The notes under the pieces: generated by a model
Database searches by the model: none
What the model was told of the DNA's origin: nothing
The model's input: the letters and a program-made list of their open reading frames with translations, nothing else
Part shown: in pieces, positions 8,069 through 18,514 of the stretch
Position numbering within the stretch: position 1 is the stretch's first letter
Layout: each line of letters opens with the position of its first letter
Position numbers and translations under genes: made by a program
NCBI RefSeq assembly: GCF_014648555.1
Contig: NZ_BMRI01000005.1
Coordinates: forward strand, 103,493 to 167,492
DNA from: Kitasatospora griseola
GTDB taxonomy: Bacteria > Actinomycetota > Actinomycetes > Streptomycetales > Streptomycetaceae
Reading direction: 5' to 3'
DNA: 64,000 bases

Positions 8069-9211
8069 TCAGCCCTCCGGCTGCTCCCCGTCCGGCTCGG
8101 CCGGGACGGCCGGCAGCGGGCCGGTGCCCGCCCGCTCGGCGGCCCGCTCCAGCAGGGCCGCCAACTCCCGGTCCACCAGCTCGGGACGCTCCAGCATCAC
8201 CAGGTGCCCGGCGTCCTCCACCAGCACCAGCCGGGACCCGGGCAGCGCCGCCGCGATCGCCTCGGCGTACTCGGGCGGGGTGATCAGGTCCTTGGCGCCG
8301 GCCATCACCAGCGCGGGGACGCCGTCCAGCCCGGCCAGCGCGGCCCGCTTGTCGTGCACCGAGAACGCCGGGTAGAACTCGGCGACCACGTCGATCGGGG
8401 TCGCGTCCAGCAGCTGCTCGGCGAACCGCACCACCGCCGGGTCGACGTCCTTCCCGCCGAACGAGAACCGCCGGTAGAACACCGCCGTCACGTCCGAACC
8501 CCAGCGCCGGGTCGCCTCCACCAGCTCGACCTGTCGGCCCAGCAGCCGCACCACGCCGGGCGCGATCCGCTTCACCACCTTCGCCCCCGCGGCGGGCAGC
8601 CCCAGCGTCACCGAGTCCCAGCCGCCGGCCAGCGTCCCGATCAGCGCCACCCCGACCACCCGGCCCTGCGGACCGAACAGCTCGGGATGCTGCGCGGCCA
8701 GCGCCATCACCGTCATCCCGCCCATCGAATGCCCGACCAGCACGATCGGGCCCTCCGGCACCACCGCGTCCAGCACCGCCCGCAGATCACCGCCGAGCTG
8801 ATCGATCGAGGCGGGCTCACCGCTCAGGTACGAGCGGGAGCGCTCGGACCGGCCATGGCTGCGCTGGTCCCAGAACACCGTGCGCAGCACGCCCCGCAGC
8901 GCCGCCCGCTGGAAGTGCCAGCTGTCCTGGTTCAGGCAGTACCCGTGACAGAACACCACCGTCGGCCCGGGCCCCTCGGCGGCGTCCACCTCCACGTACA
9001 ACTCGGTGCCGTCGTCCGCCCGCACCCGCCGCGGCGCCCCGCGCAACGACCCGAACGGCGCCGCCGCGTCCAACTCCTCCCGGGCCCGCCTGCGCATCGC
9101 CCGCCCCACCGTCATCCGCTCCACGGCGACCCCGGCGGCGGCCCCGGCGGCCAGCACCCCGAGCGATATCCCGATCAGCCCGGCCCTGGAGACCCCGGAC
9201 GACTCAGCCAT
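8069..9211 (-). CDS. Alpha/beta-fold hydrolase, membrane-anchored
   Basis: Predicted serine hydrolase of 380 aa. Residues 10-30 form a hydrophobic Gly/Ala-rich signal anchor. The hydrolase core has the oxyanion region FCHGYCLNQDSWHF, the DQRSHGRS turn, the nucleophile elbow GHSMGG (S162), a late Asp in AGAKDLITPP and a His in DAGHLVMLE, giving a complete Ser-Asp-His triad. The substrate is unknown. It sits between alr and tsaE on the same strand, an arrangement conserved in streptomycetes, and probably shares their transcription. Confidence 0.9.
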   Translation of the reverse strand: MAESSGVSRAGLIGISLGVLAAGAAAGVAVERMTVGRAMRRRAREELDAAAPFGSLRGAPRRVRADDGTELYVEVDAAEGPGPTVVFCHGYCLNQDSWHFQRAALRGVLRTVFWDQRSHGRSERSRSYLSGEPASIDQLGGDLRAVLDAVVPEGPIVLVGHSMGGMTVMALAAQHPELFGPQGRVVGVALIGTLAGGWDSVTLGLPAAGAKVVKRIAPGVVRLLGRQVELVEATRRWGSDVTAVFYRRFSFGGKDVDPAVVRFAEQLLDATPIDVVAEFYPAFSVHDKRAALAGLDGVPALVMAGAKDLITPPEYAEAIAAALPGSRLVLVEDAGHLVMLERPELVDRELAALLERAAERAGTGPLPAVPAEPDGEQPEG

Positions 9212-9221
9212 GGGTGAAACC

Positions 9222-9246
9222 AGGGGCGCGGGGGACGGCGCGAAGC
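9222..9246. repeat. Copy of a dispersed GC-rich intergenic repeat
   Basis: AGGGGCGCGGGGGACGGCGC and flanks resemble the AGGGGCGCGGGGAACTGCGC repeat found at 63893-63920 and, interrupted, near 27194-27248. It lies between alr and the hydrolase gene. Such short GC repeats are common between streptomycete genes; no function is known to me. Confidence 0.5.
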
Positions 9247-9319
9247 GGAAGGCTCCCGTCGGAATGCTCGCGGCACCGACAGCCGGTCGAACAAGCGCGC
9301 GCCGCAGCGATGACGGCCA

Positions 9320-10501
9320 CTACTGCACCCCTCCCACGTACCGCCGGGGCACTCGCCCCCCGATCCGGGTGATGATCTCGTACGCGATCGTCCCGCAGGC
9401 CCGCGCCCAGTCCTCGGCCGTGGGCTCGCCCCGATCGCCCGCGCCGAACAGCAGGGCTTCCTCGCCGACCTCGTGCGCGTCCCCGCCGAGGTCGACCACG
9501 AACTGGTCCATCGCGACCCGGCCCGCCACCCGGTAGCGCCCGGAGCCGATCTGCACCGGCCCGGTGTTGCTCGCGTGCCGGGGGATGCCGTCCGCGTAGC
9601 CGAGCGGGATCAGGCCCAACGTGGTGGGCCCGGGCGTCACGTAGTGGTGGCCGTAGGAGACGCCGTGGCCGCCGGGAGCGTGCTTGACCAGGGCGAGCCG
9701 GGCGGTCAGCGACATGACCGGCCGCAGGCCGTACTCGGCGGGCGTGCCGAGCTCGGGCACCGGCGACAGGCCGTACATGGCGAGGCCCGGACGGACCAGG
9801 TCGTAGTGGGACTGCGGGAGCAGCAGGGTGGCCGGGGAGTTCGCCAGGTGCCGCACCTCGGGGTCGAGGCCGGACCGCTCGGCGAACGCCAGGGCCTGCG
9901 CGAAGGAGTCCAGCTGGGCCTGGATGGAGGGGTGCCCGGGCTCGTCTGCGGCGGCGAAGTGCGACCACACGCCGACCACCCGCAGCATGCCCTCGGCCTG
10001 CGCCTTGGCGGCGCGGTCGACCAGGTCGGGCCAGTCGTGCGGCTGGCAGCCGTTGCGGCCGAGGCCGGTGTCGGCCTTCAGGTGGATCCGGGCCGGGATG
10101 CCGGTGGCGCGGACGGCGGCGAGGAGCTCGTCCAGCGCCCACTGGCCGCTGATCGAGATGTCGACGGACTCCCGCAGCGCCTGCTCCCACGGGCCGCCGG
10201 GCGTCCACAGCCAGCACAGGATCCGCGCCCGGTCGGGGCCGATCCCGGCGGCGCGCAGCGCGAGCGCCTCCTGCGGGGTGGCCGTCCCGAGCCAGCCGGC
10301 GCCGGCGGCGATCGCCTCCCGGGCGCACTGGAGCGCACCGTGGCCATAGGCGTCCGCCTTGACCACGGCCATCAGCTCGGGGCCATTGGTACGGGCGCGC
10401 AGGGCGGCCAGGTTGTCGCGCAGGGCGGCCAGATCGATCGTCGCCTCGGCGCGCACCCCCTCGGTCAGTGCGGGTGTCCCGGTGGTGTTCGCAGTCGTCA
10501 T
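9320..10501 (-). CDS. alr: Alanine racemase
   Basis: PLP-dependent enzyme making D-alanine for peptidoglycan. 393 aa, normal for the family. The PLP-binding lysine is K48 in MAVVKADAYGHG. Further conserved segments are HLKADTGLGRNG, RPGLAMYGLSP, and LIPLGYADGIPR, which carries the catalytic Tyr region. Start ATG at 10501. It lies in the minus-strand series nnr-alr-hydrolase-tsaE, with 309 bp of non-coding DNA upstream that could hold its own promoter. Confidence 0.97.
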   Translation of the reverse strand: MTTANTTGTPALTEGVRAEATIDLAALRDNLAALRARTNGPELMAVVKADAYGHGALQCAREAIAAGAGWLGTATPQEALALRAAGIGPDRARILCWLWTPGGPWEQALRESVDISISGQWALDELLAAVRATGIPARIHLKADTGLGRNGCQPHDWPDLVDRAAKAQAEGMLRVVGVWSHFAAADEPGHPSIQAQLDSFAQALAFAERSGLDPEVRHLANSPATLLLPQSHYDLVRPGLAMYGLSPVPELGTPAEYGLRPVMSLTARLALVKHAPGGHGVSYGHHYVTPGPTTLGLIPLGYADGIPRHASNTGPVQIGSGRYRVAGRVAMDQFVVDLGGDAHEVGEEALLFGAGDRGEPTAEDWARACGTIAYEIITRIGGRVPRRYVGGVQ

Positions 10502-10810
10502 CGCGTATCAGTCTCCCAGACCCCCGCCGGTCCCCCCATCAGGGGCGCGGCCGACCGGGAGTCCTGTCACCCGTCCACCCGTACGCCCTTTCCCTTCCGC
10601 TGTCTCCACGCGACACGACGCACTCCGGTTCCGAACGGCACGTCACCGGGCCGCGGGCAAGGCCGAGAGCGACGAGTCCCAACGGCGTGTCGGCGAGGCC
10701 GGACGCAGGGTCGAGCGCAGCGACGGGGAGCCCGCACCGAACCGCGCAGACAGCGGCGACGCACGGAGCGAGGCGGCGCCTGACAAACGACCGCTCCGCA
10801 AAACCGGCCG
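10502..10810. other. 309-bp gap between alr and nnr
   Basis: No credible reading frame or RNA gene. It presumably contains the alr promoter and the end of the nnr transcript. No clear -35/-10 pair or strong hairpin was found. Confidence 0.5.
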
Positions 10811-12250
10811 TCACCCCGTCAGCGACCGCCAGGCGGTACGCAGGGCGTCGGCGATGTCCAGGGCGGTGATCGGGGCGCCCGTGCCGGCGGCGTGGCGGCC
10901 GGCCAGGCCGTGCAGGTGGGCGGCGGTGGAGGCGGCGTCGAGTGGGGTGAGGCCGGTGGCGAGCAGGGAGCCGGCCAGGCCGGACAGGACGTCGCCGCTG
11001 CCGGCGGTGCCGAGCCAGCCGGTGCCGGTGGCGTTCACCCGGACGGTGCCTTCGGGGTCGGCGACGACGGTGGTGGAGCCCTTGAGCAGCACGGTCGCGC
11101 CGTAGCGGGCGGCGATCAGTCGGGCGGCCCACAGCCGGCGGGCGGCGACGGTCTCGGCGTCGGTGTGCTCGCCGACGCCGGCCAGCAGGCGGGCGGCCTC
11201 CCCGGCGTGCGGGGTGAGCAGGGTGGGGGCGGGGCGGCCGGCCAGCAGGTCGGGGCCGAGTCGGGCCAGTTCGGTGAGTGCGTCGGCGTCGGCGAGCACC
11301 GGCACCTCGGTGTCCAGGGCCTCGCGCAGCGCGTGTTCGGCGCCGTCGCCGCCGCCCGGGCCGACCACCCAGGCCTGGACCCGTCCGGCCCGGGCGGGGC
11401 CCGCGTCGCTGATCAGCGTCTCCGGGTGGCGGCGGACCACCTCCTCCGCGGCGTGCCCGGTGTAGCGCACCGCGCCCGCGCCGCCGCGCAGCGCCCCGGC
11501 GACGGCGAGCAGCGCCGCGCCCGGGTAGCGGGTGGAGCCGGCAGCGACGCCGACCACGCCGCGCCGGTACTTGTCGCTCTCGGTGCCGGGGACGGGCAGC
11601 AGCGCGGCCACGTCGGCGCCCTGGAGGGCCTCGACGGGGGCGGGCGGCAGGTCGAGTCCGATCTCCACCAGGTGGACCACGCCCGCGTAGCCCGCGCCGG
11701 GGTCGACCAGCAGGCCGGGCTTGTGGGTGCCGAAGCAGACCGTGACGTCGGCGCGCAGCGCGGGACCGGCCACCTCGCCGGTGTCGGGGTCGACCCCGGA
11801 CGGCACGTCGACGGCGACCACCGGACCGCGACGCGCCATGGCGGCGAAGGGAGCGGCGGCGGGGCGCAGCGGGCCGCGACCGCCGATGCCGACGATGCCG
11901 TCCAGCACCAGGTCGGCGCGGCCGAACGCGCCGGGGTCGTCGGTGACCCGGCCGCCGGCGGCGCGCAGCGCGGCGAGACCTTCGGCGTGCGCCTTGGCGG
12001 GGTCCAGCAGCAGGGCTTCGGCGCGGGCCCCGCGACGGACGAGCCGCGCGGCGGCGTACAGCGCGTCTCCGCCGTTGTCGCCGGAGCCGGCCAGCACGAG
12101 GATGCGACTGCCGTAGACCCGGGGCAGCAGTCCGGCGCAGGTCGCAGCGAGACCGGCTGCGGCGCGCTGCATCAGGGTGCCCTCGGGGAGGGCGGCCATG
12201 AGCGCGGCTTCGGCGGTGCGGACCTGGTCGACGTGGTGGGCGTAGCGCAT
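10811..12250 (-). CDS. nnr: Bifunctional NAD(P)HX epimerase/dehydratase Nnr
   Basis: Repairs hydrated NADH and NADPH. The N-terminal half is the epimerase domain (QRAAAGLAA, ILVLAGSGDNGGDALYAAR, VAVDVPSGVDPDTG). The C-terminal half is the ADP-dependent dehydratase, with LLTPHAGEAARLL, VLLKGSTTVVADP and the signature GTAGSGDVLSGLAGSLLA. The protein is 479 aa from ATG at 12250, which has GGAGGAG 6 nt upstream; a longer frame upstream (to 12289) lacks similarity. It follows acpS by 111 bp on the same strand, as in other actinobacteria. Confidence 0.95.
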   Translation of the reverse strand: MRYAHHVDQVRTAEAALMAALPEGTLMQRAAAGLAATCAGLLPRVYGSRILVLAGSGDNGGDALYAAARLVRRGARAEALLLDPAKAHAEGLAALRAAGGRVTDDPGAFGRADLVLDGIVGIGGRGPLRPAAAPFAAMARRGPVVAVDVPSGVDPDTGEVAGPALRADVTVCFGTHKPGLLVDPGAGYAGVVHLVEIGLDLPPAPVEALQGADVAALLPVPGTESDKYRRGVVGVAAGSTRYPGAALLAVAGALRGGAGAVRYTGHAAEEVVRRHPETLISDAGPARAGRVQAWVVGPGGGDGAEHALREALDTEVPVLADADALTELARLGPDLLAGRPAPTLLTPHAGEAARLLAGVGEHTDAETVAARRLWAARLIAARYGATVLLKGSTTVVADPEGTVRVNATGTGWLGTAGSGDVLSGLAGSLLATGLTPLDAASTAAHLHGLAGRHAAGTGAPITALDIADALRTAWRSLTG

Positions 12251-12361
12251 ACGGGTCTCCTCCGGAGGGCGCGAGCACGTACGAGTCATTGTCCGCAGCG
12301 CGATCCCCCGCAGAGCTGTCTTCCGCCTCGCGCAGCCCGGCGCGCCCCCGGGTTCCCTCTC

Positions 12362-12730
12362 CTAGCCTTCGGCGATCACCACCGCCGAGGCGACGCCCGC
12401 GTCGTGGCTGAGCGACACGTGCCAGGCCGTCACTCCAAGGGCGGCGGCGCGGGCTTCGACGGTGCCGGTGACGTGGAGGACGGGGCGGCCGGAGTCCTCG
12501 ACGCGGACTTCGGCGTCCTCCCAGCGGAGGCCGGGGGGAGCGCCGAGGGCCTTGGCGATGGCTTCCTTGGCGGCGAACCGGGCGGCGAGCGAGGCGGTGC
12601 CCCGGCGCTTTCCGGAGGGGAGGATCAACTCGCCGGGGGTGAAGAGGCGTTCGGCGAGTCCGGGGGTGCGTTCCAGGGATTCCCCGAACCGTTGGATGTC
12701 CGCCACGTCGATGCCGACCCCGATGATCAC
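12362..12730 (-). CDS. acpS: Holo-[acyl-carrier-protein] synthase AcpS
   Basis: Transfers 4'-phosphopantetheine from CoA to acyl carrier protein. 122 aa, typical. It opens [16 protein letters not shown] with the metal-binding Asp at 8, has [16 protein letters not shown] containing the conserved Glu and Lys, and ends in the [20 protein letters not shown] strand. GTG at 12730 was chosen for its GGAGG site and because the family begins here. It lies 56 bp downstream of glmS; coaA across the divergent promoter supplies the CoA pathway that feeds it. Confidence 0.95.
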   Translation of the reverse strand: MIIGVGIDVADIQRFGESLERTPGLAERLFTPGELILPSGKRRGTASLAARFAAKEAIAKALGAPPGLRWEDAEVRVEDSGRPVLHVTGTVEARAAALGVTAWHVSLSHDAGVASAVVIAEG

Positions 12731-12786
12731 GCGTGTTCCTCCGTCCATGCCTGCGCAGTGGCGCGCAGGCATGGACGATACGCGGG

Positions 12787-14643
<1,857 letters not shown>

Positions 14644-14699
14644 ATGCGCCAGCATAGGTGTCGGTGTTCGAGCCCTGTTCGGTCGGATGACCACACCGG

Positions 14700-15734
14700 G
14701 TGACCGACACCACAACACCCGGCGGCCCGGACACGGCCCACAATGGACCTGTGCTGACCGAACTCTGTACGAGGGGCGCGCCCGCCGCACCCACCCCCTC
14801 CCCGTACGTGGATCTGGACCGCGCCGAGTGGAGCGCACTGCGCGAGCGCACGCCGCTACCGCTCACCGCCGACGAGGTCGAGCGCCTGCGCGGCCTCGGC
14901 ACCGCGCTGGACCTGGACGAGGTCCGCGACGTCTACCTGCCGCTGTCGCGCCTGCTGAACCTGTACATCCACGCCACGCACGAGCTGCGCGGCGCGCTGG
15001 GCACGTTCCTGGACACCCCCGACACCGAGCGGGTGCGCACCCCCTTCATCATCGGCGTCGCCGGGTCGGTGGCGGTCGGCAAGTCCACCACGGCCCGTCT
15101 GCTGAAGGCGCTGCTCGCCCGCTGGCCCGAGCACCCGCGGGTCGAGCTGGTCACCACGGACGGCTTCCTGCTGCCCAACGCGGAACTGCGCCGGCGCGGC
15201 CTGATGGCCCGCAAGGGCTTCCCGGAGTCGTACGACCGGCGGGCGCTGATGCGTTTCGTCGCGGACGTGAAGGCCGGCAAGGAGCGGGTCACCGCGCCCG
15301 TCTACTCGCACCTGGTCTACGACATCGTGCCGGACGAGCGGCTGGTGGTGGAGCGCCCGGACATCCTGATCGTGGAAGGCCTGAACGTGCTGCAGCCGGC
15401 GCTGCCCGGCACCGACGGGCGGACCAGGATGGCGGTCGCCGACTACTTCGACTTCTCGATCTACGTCGACGCCCGCACCGACGACATCGAGGCCTGGTAC
15501 CTGGACCGGTTCCGCAAGCTGCGGGAGACCGCCTTCCAGGACCCCAACTCCTACTTCCGGCGCTTCACCGAAGTGCCCGAGGAGGAGGCGATGGACTACG
15601 GCCGGCAGGTCTGGCGGACCATCAACCGGCCGAACCTGCTGGAGAACGTCCTGCCCACCCGGGGTCGGGCCACCTTGATCCTGCAGAAGGGGGCGGACCA
15701 CAAGGTGCGCCGAGCACTGCTCCGCAAGCTCTGA
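14700..15734 (+). CDS. coaA: Type I pantothenate kinase
   Basis: First committed step of coenzyme A synthesis. 344 aa from GTG at 14700; an internal GTG at 14751 is an alternative, but the conserved body starts later, at [21 protein letters not shown]-loop [15 protein letters not shown] (about 119-133), then [10 protein letters not shown] and RKGFPESYD, the substrate motifs of bacterial CoaA, and near the end [20 protein letters not shown]. It is divergent from glmS with a 56-bp shared promoter region. Confidence 0.95.
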   Translation: MTDTTTPGGPDTAHNGPVLTELCTRGAPAAPTPSPYVDLDRAEWSALRERTPLPLTADEVERLRGLGTALDLDEVRDVYLPLSRLLNLYIHATHELRGALGTFLDTPDTERVRTPFIIGVAGSVAVGKSTTARLLKALLARWPEHPRVELVTTDGFLLPNAELRRRGLMARKGFPESYDRRALMRFVADVKAGKERVTAPVYSHLVYDIVPDERLVVERPDILIVEGLNVLQPALPGTDGRTRMAVADYFDFSIYVDARTDDIEAWYLDRFRKLRETAFQDPNSYFRRFTEVPEEEAMDYGRQVWRTINRPNLLENVLPTRGRATLILQKGADHKVRRALLRKL

Positions 15735-15966
15735 CCTGGCGTCACTCGTCCGAAGGCACCACATTTTCGGAACGGAGTGCACACGATCGAGTCACACGCC
15801 GTTACCTGGGGCCGGAAGGCATCACGGCTTGGTCCCAATTGGCGGGACACCAACGACGGCGTTGCCCCCTATGCCCGATTTCACGTGGATTCACGCCTTA
15901 CTCGGACGTCTATCATCAGGACGGCCTAGTCCAGTATGAACAGTCGATCGAGACGGTCCGGGGGCC

Positions 15967-17286
15967 ATGCTCGCTTTTTTGCTCCAGCTCCGCCAGTGGT
16001 GGACTGTCGGCACCATCTACCCGTTTGCCGTCTTCATGTTCGGCATCTGGATGCTCTGGTTCGTCAGGCTCGGCCTGGCCCGTCGCTACCGCCCGTGGAA
16101 GCGCCCCTACCAGGTCACCACCTCGGTGATCATCCCGGTGGTGGACGAACCGGTCGACCTCTTCTACTCGGTGCTCGACCGGATCATCGACCAGCAGCCG
16201 ACCGAAATGGTCGTGGTGATCAACGGCCGGCGCAACGAGGCGCTGGAGCAGGTCTGCGACCAGCTCGGCGTGTACTGGCAGTGGACCGAGATCCCGGGCA
16301 AGCGCAACGCCCTGAAGGTCGGCCTGGAGGCCTGCACCGGTGACATCGCCGTGCTGGTCGACTCCGACACCATCTGGACCCCCACCACCCTGTCGGAGCT
16401 GGTCAAGCCGTTCCGGGACGAGAAGGTCGGCGGGGTGACCACCCGTCAGCGGATCCTGGACCCGGGCCGTTCGGTGCTCACCCGCTGGGCGGACTGGCTG
16501 GAGAGCGTCCGCTGCCAGTACTCGCTGCCCGCGATGAGCGTGCTCGGCACCGTCGGCTGCCTGCCCGGCCGGACCATCGCGTTCCGCCGGAAGATCCTGC
16601 TGGACTGCATGGACGACTTCCTGTCGGAGAAGTTCCTCGGCGTCTTCCTGGAGGTCAGCGACGACCGCACGCTGACCAACTACACGCTCAAGCAGGGCTA
16701 CCGGACCGTCTACCAGTCCACCTCGCTGGTGTACACCGACGCCCCGCTGCACCTGCGCAAGCTCACCAAGCAGCAGTACCGCTGGGCCCGCGGCTCGCAG
16801 TACAACACGCTGCGGATGCTGCCCTGGATGCTGCGCCGGACCAAGATGCTGGCGCTGTTCTACGTGGTCGACATCGTCGTGCCGTTCGTCCTGCTCGGCT
16901 CCTTCGCCTCCTGGGCCAAGGCGCTGTGGCGGCACACCGGCCCGAGCCTGTACATGGAACTGCCGCTACCGGCCGTCCACTGGAAGGCCATCACCACCAT
17001 CCTGGTGCTGGCCGCCGTGATGTCGGTACTGTCGTTGGCGGTCCGGTTCGGCCGTCACTTCGCCTACCGGGCACAGGACTTGGTGTACCTGCCGGTGTTC
17101 ATGGTGATCAATACGTTCATCCTGCTGCCGGTTCGGCTGCTGGGCTTCTTCCGGATGGGCCACAACGCCTCCTGGGGCACCCGCGAGGACAGCTTCGCGG
17201 GTGAGAAGGCCCGCAGCGTCAAGGTGGTCATTCCTTATCTGCTGGGCAGTGCCCTGCTGGTCGGATCGGTGATGATGAGTGTCTGA
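15967..17286 (+). CDS. Membrane family 2 glycosyltransferase, polysaccharide synthase type
   Basis: Processive-type synthase of 439 aa resembling the hyaluronan/cellulose synthase branch of GT2. One membrane segment precedes the catalytic domain (about 17-35). The domain carries SVIIPVVDEP, VDSDT (DxD, 132-134), SDD at 231-233 (acceptor/base region) and QQYRW at 269-273, the QxxRW motif of processive synthases. Four hydrophobic segments follow (about 295-318, 330-350, 360-385, 405-435). It should polymerise and extrude a beta-linked glycan. The downstream GH26-like gene overlaps it by 8 bp, so the two are translationally coupled. The sugar cannot be read from sequence. The ATG at 15967 lacks a strong ribosome-binding site, so the start is less certain than the gene. 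Confidence 0.9.
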   Translation: MLAFLLQLRQWWTVGTIYPFAVFMFGIWMLWFVRLGLARRYRPWKRPYQVTTSVIIPVVDEPVDLFYSVLDRIIDQQPTEMVVVINGRRNEALEQVCDQLGVYWQWTEIPGKRNALKVGLEACTGDIAVLVDSDTIWTPTTLSELVKPFRDEKVGGVTTRQRILDPGRSVLTRWADWLESVRCQYSLPAMSVLGTVGCLPGRTIAFRRKILLDCMDDFLSEKFLGVFLEVSDDRTLTNYTLKQGYRTVYQSTSLVYTDAPLHLRKLTKQQYRWARGSQYNTLRMLPWMLRRTKMLALFYVVDIVVPFVLLGSFASWAKALWRHTGPSLYMELPLPAVHWKAITTILVLAAVMSVLSLAVRFGRHFAYRAQDLVYLPVFMVINTFILLPVRLLGFFRMGHNASWGTREDSFAGEKARSVKVVIPYLLGSALLVGSVMMSV

Positions 17287-18475
17287 GACGGCGTCCGAGA
17301 CGCGGTCCGCGTCGATTCCCAAACAGGCCGACGCCCCCGAGGCCGAACGGAAGGCCACGGCGCGGCGGCGCAAGAAGATGCACTGGTGGTCCCGCGGCAG
17401 CGGCATCCGCCTGCGGGTCTGGATGACCGTCAACGTGGTGCTGCTGGCCGCCCTCTGCTGGGGGGTCATGTCCGCGCTGCGGCTCGACGACCAGGGCCCC
17501 CGGTACGCCGGCCTGGGCCGGCCCGCCGGTGTGCCCGGCATCGGCCAGCTGATCAATCCCGGTCCGCCGCCGGTGCCCGCCAAGTCGATCTTCAACACGC
17601 CGAACGGCAAGTACTTCGGCGTGGCGACCCCGGAGGCCCCGTGGTCCTCCGCCGAGGTCGACTCGGTCGCCGGCAAGGCCGGCGTCCGGCCCACCATGAC
17701 CGAGTACTTCGTGCGCTGGACCGCCGACTTCGACCCGAAGGCGGTCTCCCGCGCGTACGAGCACGGCACCCTCCCGGTGATGTCCTGGGAGCCGTGGGAC
17801 GGCGAGGACAACGGCCACACCGAGCAGCCCCGGTTCGCCCTGTCGACCATCATCTCGGGCGCCCACGACGACTACATCCGGCGCTTCGCCCAGGCCGTCG
17901 CCGCCCAGAAGTGGCCGCTGGCGATCCGGTTCGCGCACGAGATGAACGGCACCTGGTACCCCTGGTCGGAGAGCAAGAACGGCAACCAGAAGGGCGAGTA
18001 CGTCCAGGCCTGGAAGCACGTCCACGACCTGTTCCAGCAGGCCGGGGCGGACAACGTGATCTGGGTGTGGAGCGCCAACATCCTCCGTCCGGTGCCGAAC
18101 ACCGACCTGGGCGCGCTGTACCCCGGTGACGACTACGTCGACTGGGTCGGCCTGACCGGCTACGGCACCAAGGTTGAGGAGAGCGCCACCACGACCTTCG
18201 GGCCGACCCTCGACGCCGTCCGCAGGATCACCAAGAAGCCGGTGCTGATCACCGAGACCGGTCGCGAGCCCAGCGTGGCGCTCAAGGCGAAGTGGACCAC
18301 CGACTTCTTCAGCTGGCTCAACCAGCAGCCGGACGTGCTCGGCTTCATCTGGTTCGAGCGCAACCGTGACCAGGGCGCCAACGCCGACTGGCGGTTCGAC
18401 GAGACCCCCGAGTCCCAGCGCGCGTTCGCCGACGGCATCGCCTCCGTCAAGCTCGCGGACGGGCTCGGGGGCTGA
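17279..18475 (+). CDS. Membrane-anchored GH26-like glycoside hydrolase (copy 1)
   Basis: 398-aa type II membrane protein: a basic cytoplasmic tail, one membrane segment at about 46-68, then an extracellular domain resembling GH26 beta-mannanases and related endoglycanases. The acid/base motif RFAHEMNGTWYPW (H220, E221) and the nucleophile motif ITETG (E326) are intact, and VMSWEPW and NVIWVWSAN fit the same fold. GH26 includes mannanases, xylanases and mixed-linkage glucanases. Coupled by an 8-bp overlap to the GT2 synthase, it probably trims, releases or edits the polymer that synthase makes. A paralogue lies at 20207-21439 on the other strand. Confidence 0.87.
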   Translation: MSETASETRSASIPKQADAPEAERKATARRRKKMHWWSRGSGIRLRVWMTVNVVLLAALCWGVMSALRLDDQGPRYAGLGRPAGVPGIGQLINPGPPPVPAKSIFNTPNGKYFGVATPEAPWSSAEVDSVAGKAGVRPTMTEYFVRWTADFDPKAVSRAYEHGTLPVMSWEPWDGEDNGHTEQPRFALSTIISGAHDDYIRRFAQAVAAQKWPLAIRFAHEMNGTWYPWSESKNGNQKGEYVQAWKHVHDLFQQAGADNVIWVWSANILRPVPNTDLGALYPGDDYVDWVGLTGYGTKVEESATTTFGPTLDAVRRITKKPVLITETGREPSVALKAKWTTDFFSWLNQQPDVLGFIWFERNRDQGANADWRFDETPESQRAFADGIASVKLADGLGG

Positions 18476-18481
18476 GGCCCC

Positions 18482-18509
18482 GTCGGCCGGCCCGCCCGGG
18501 CCGGCCGAC
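18482..18509. terminator. Bidirectional hairpin between convergent GH26 and GT39 genes
   Basis: Perfect 12-bp inverted repeat (arm GTCGGCCGGCCC) with a 4-nt loop, 6 bp after one stop and 6 bp before the other. Its position between two convergent genes fits a shared terminator. Confidence 0.75.
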
Positions 18510-18514
18510 CCCCG

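Noticed and set aside
12251-12289. Longer start for nnr adding 13 residues
   Set aside because: No ribosome-binding site or similarity; ATG at 12250 has GGAGGAG and begins the conserved region.
15735-15966. Possible small gene between coaA and the GT2 synthase
   Set aside because: No frame with a start, ribosome-binding site and coding GC pattern; more likely a promoter region.
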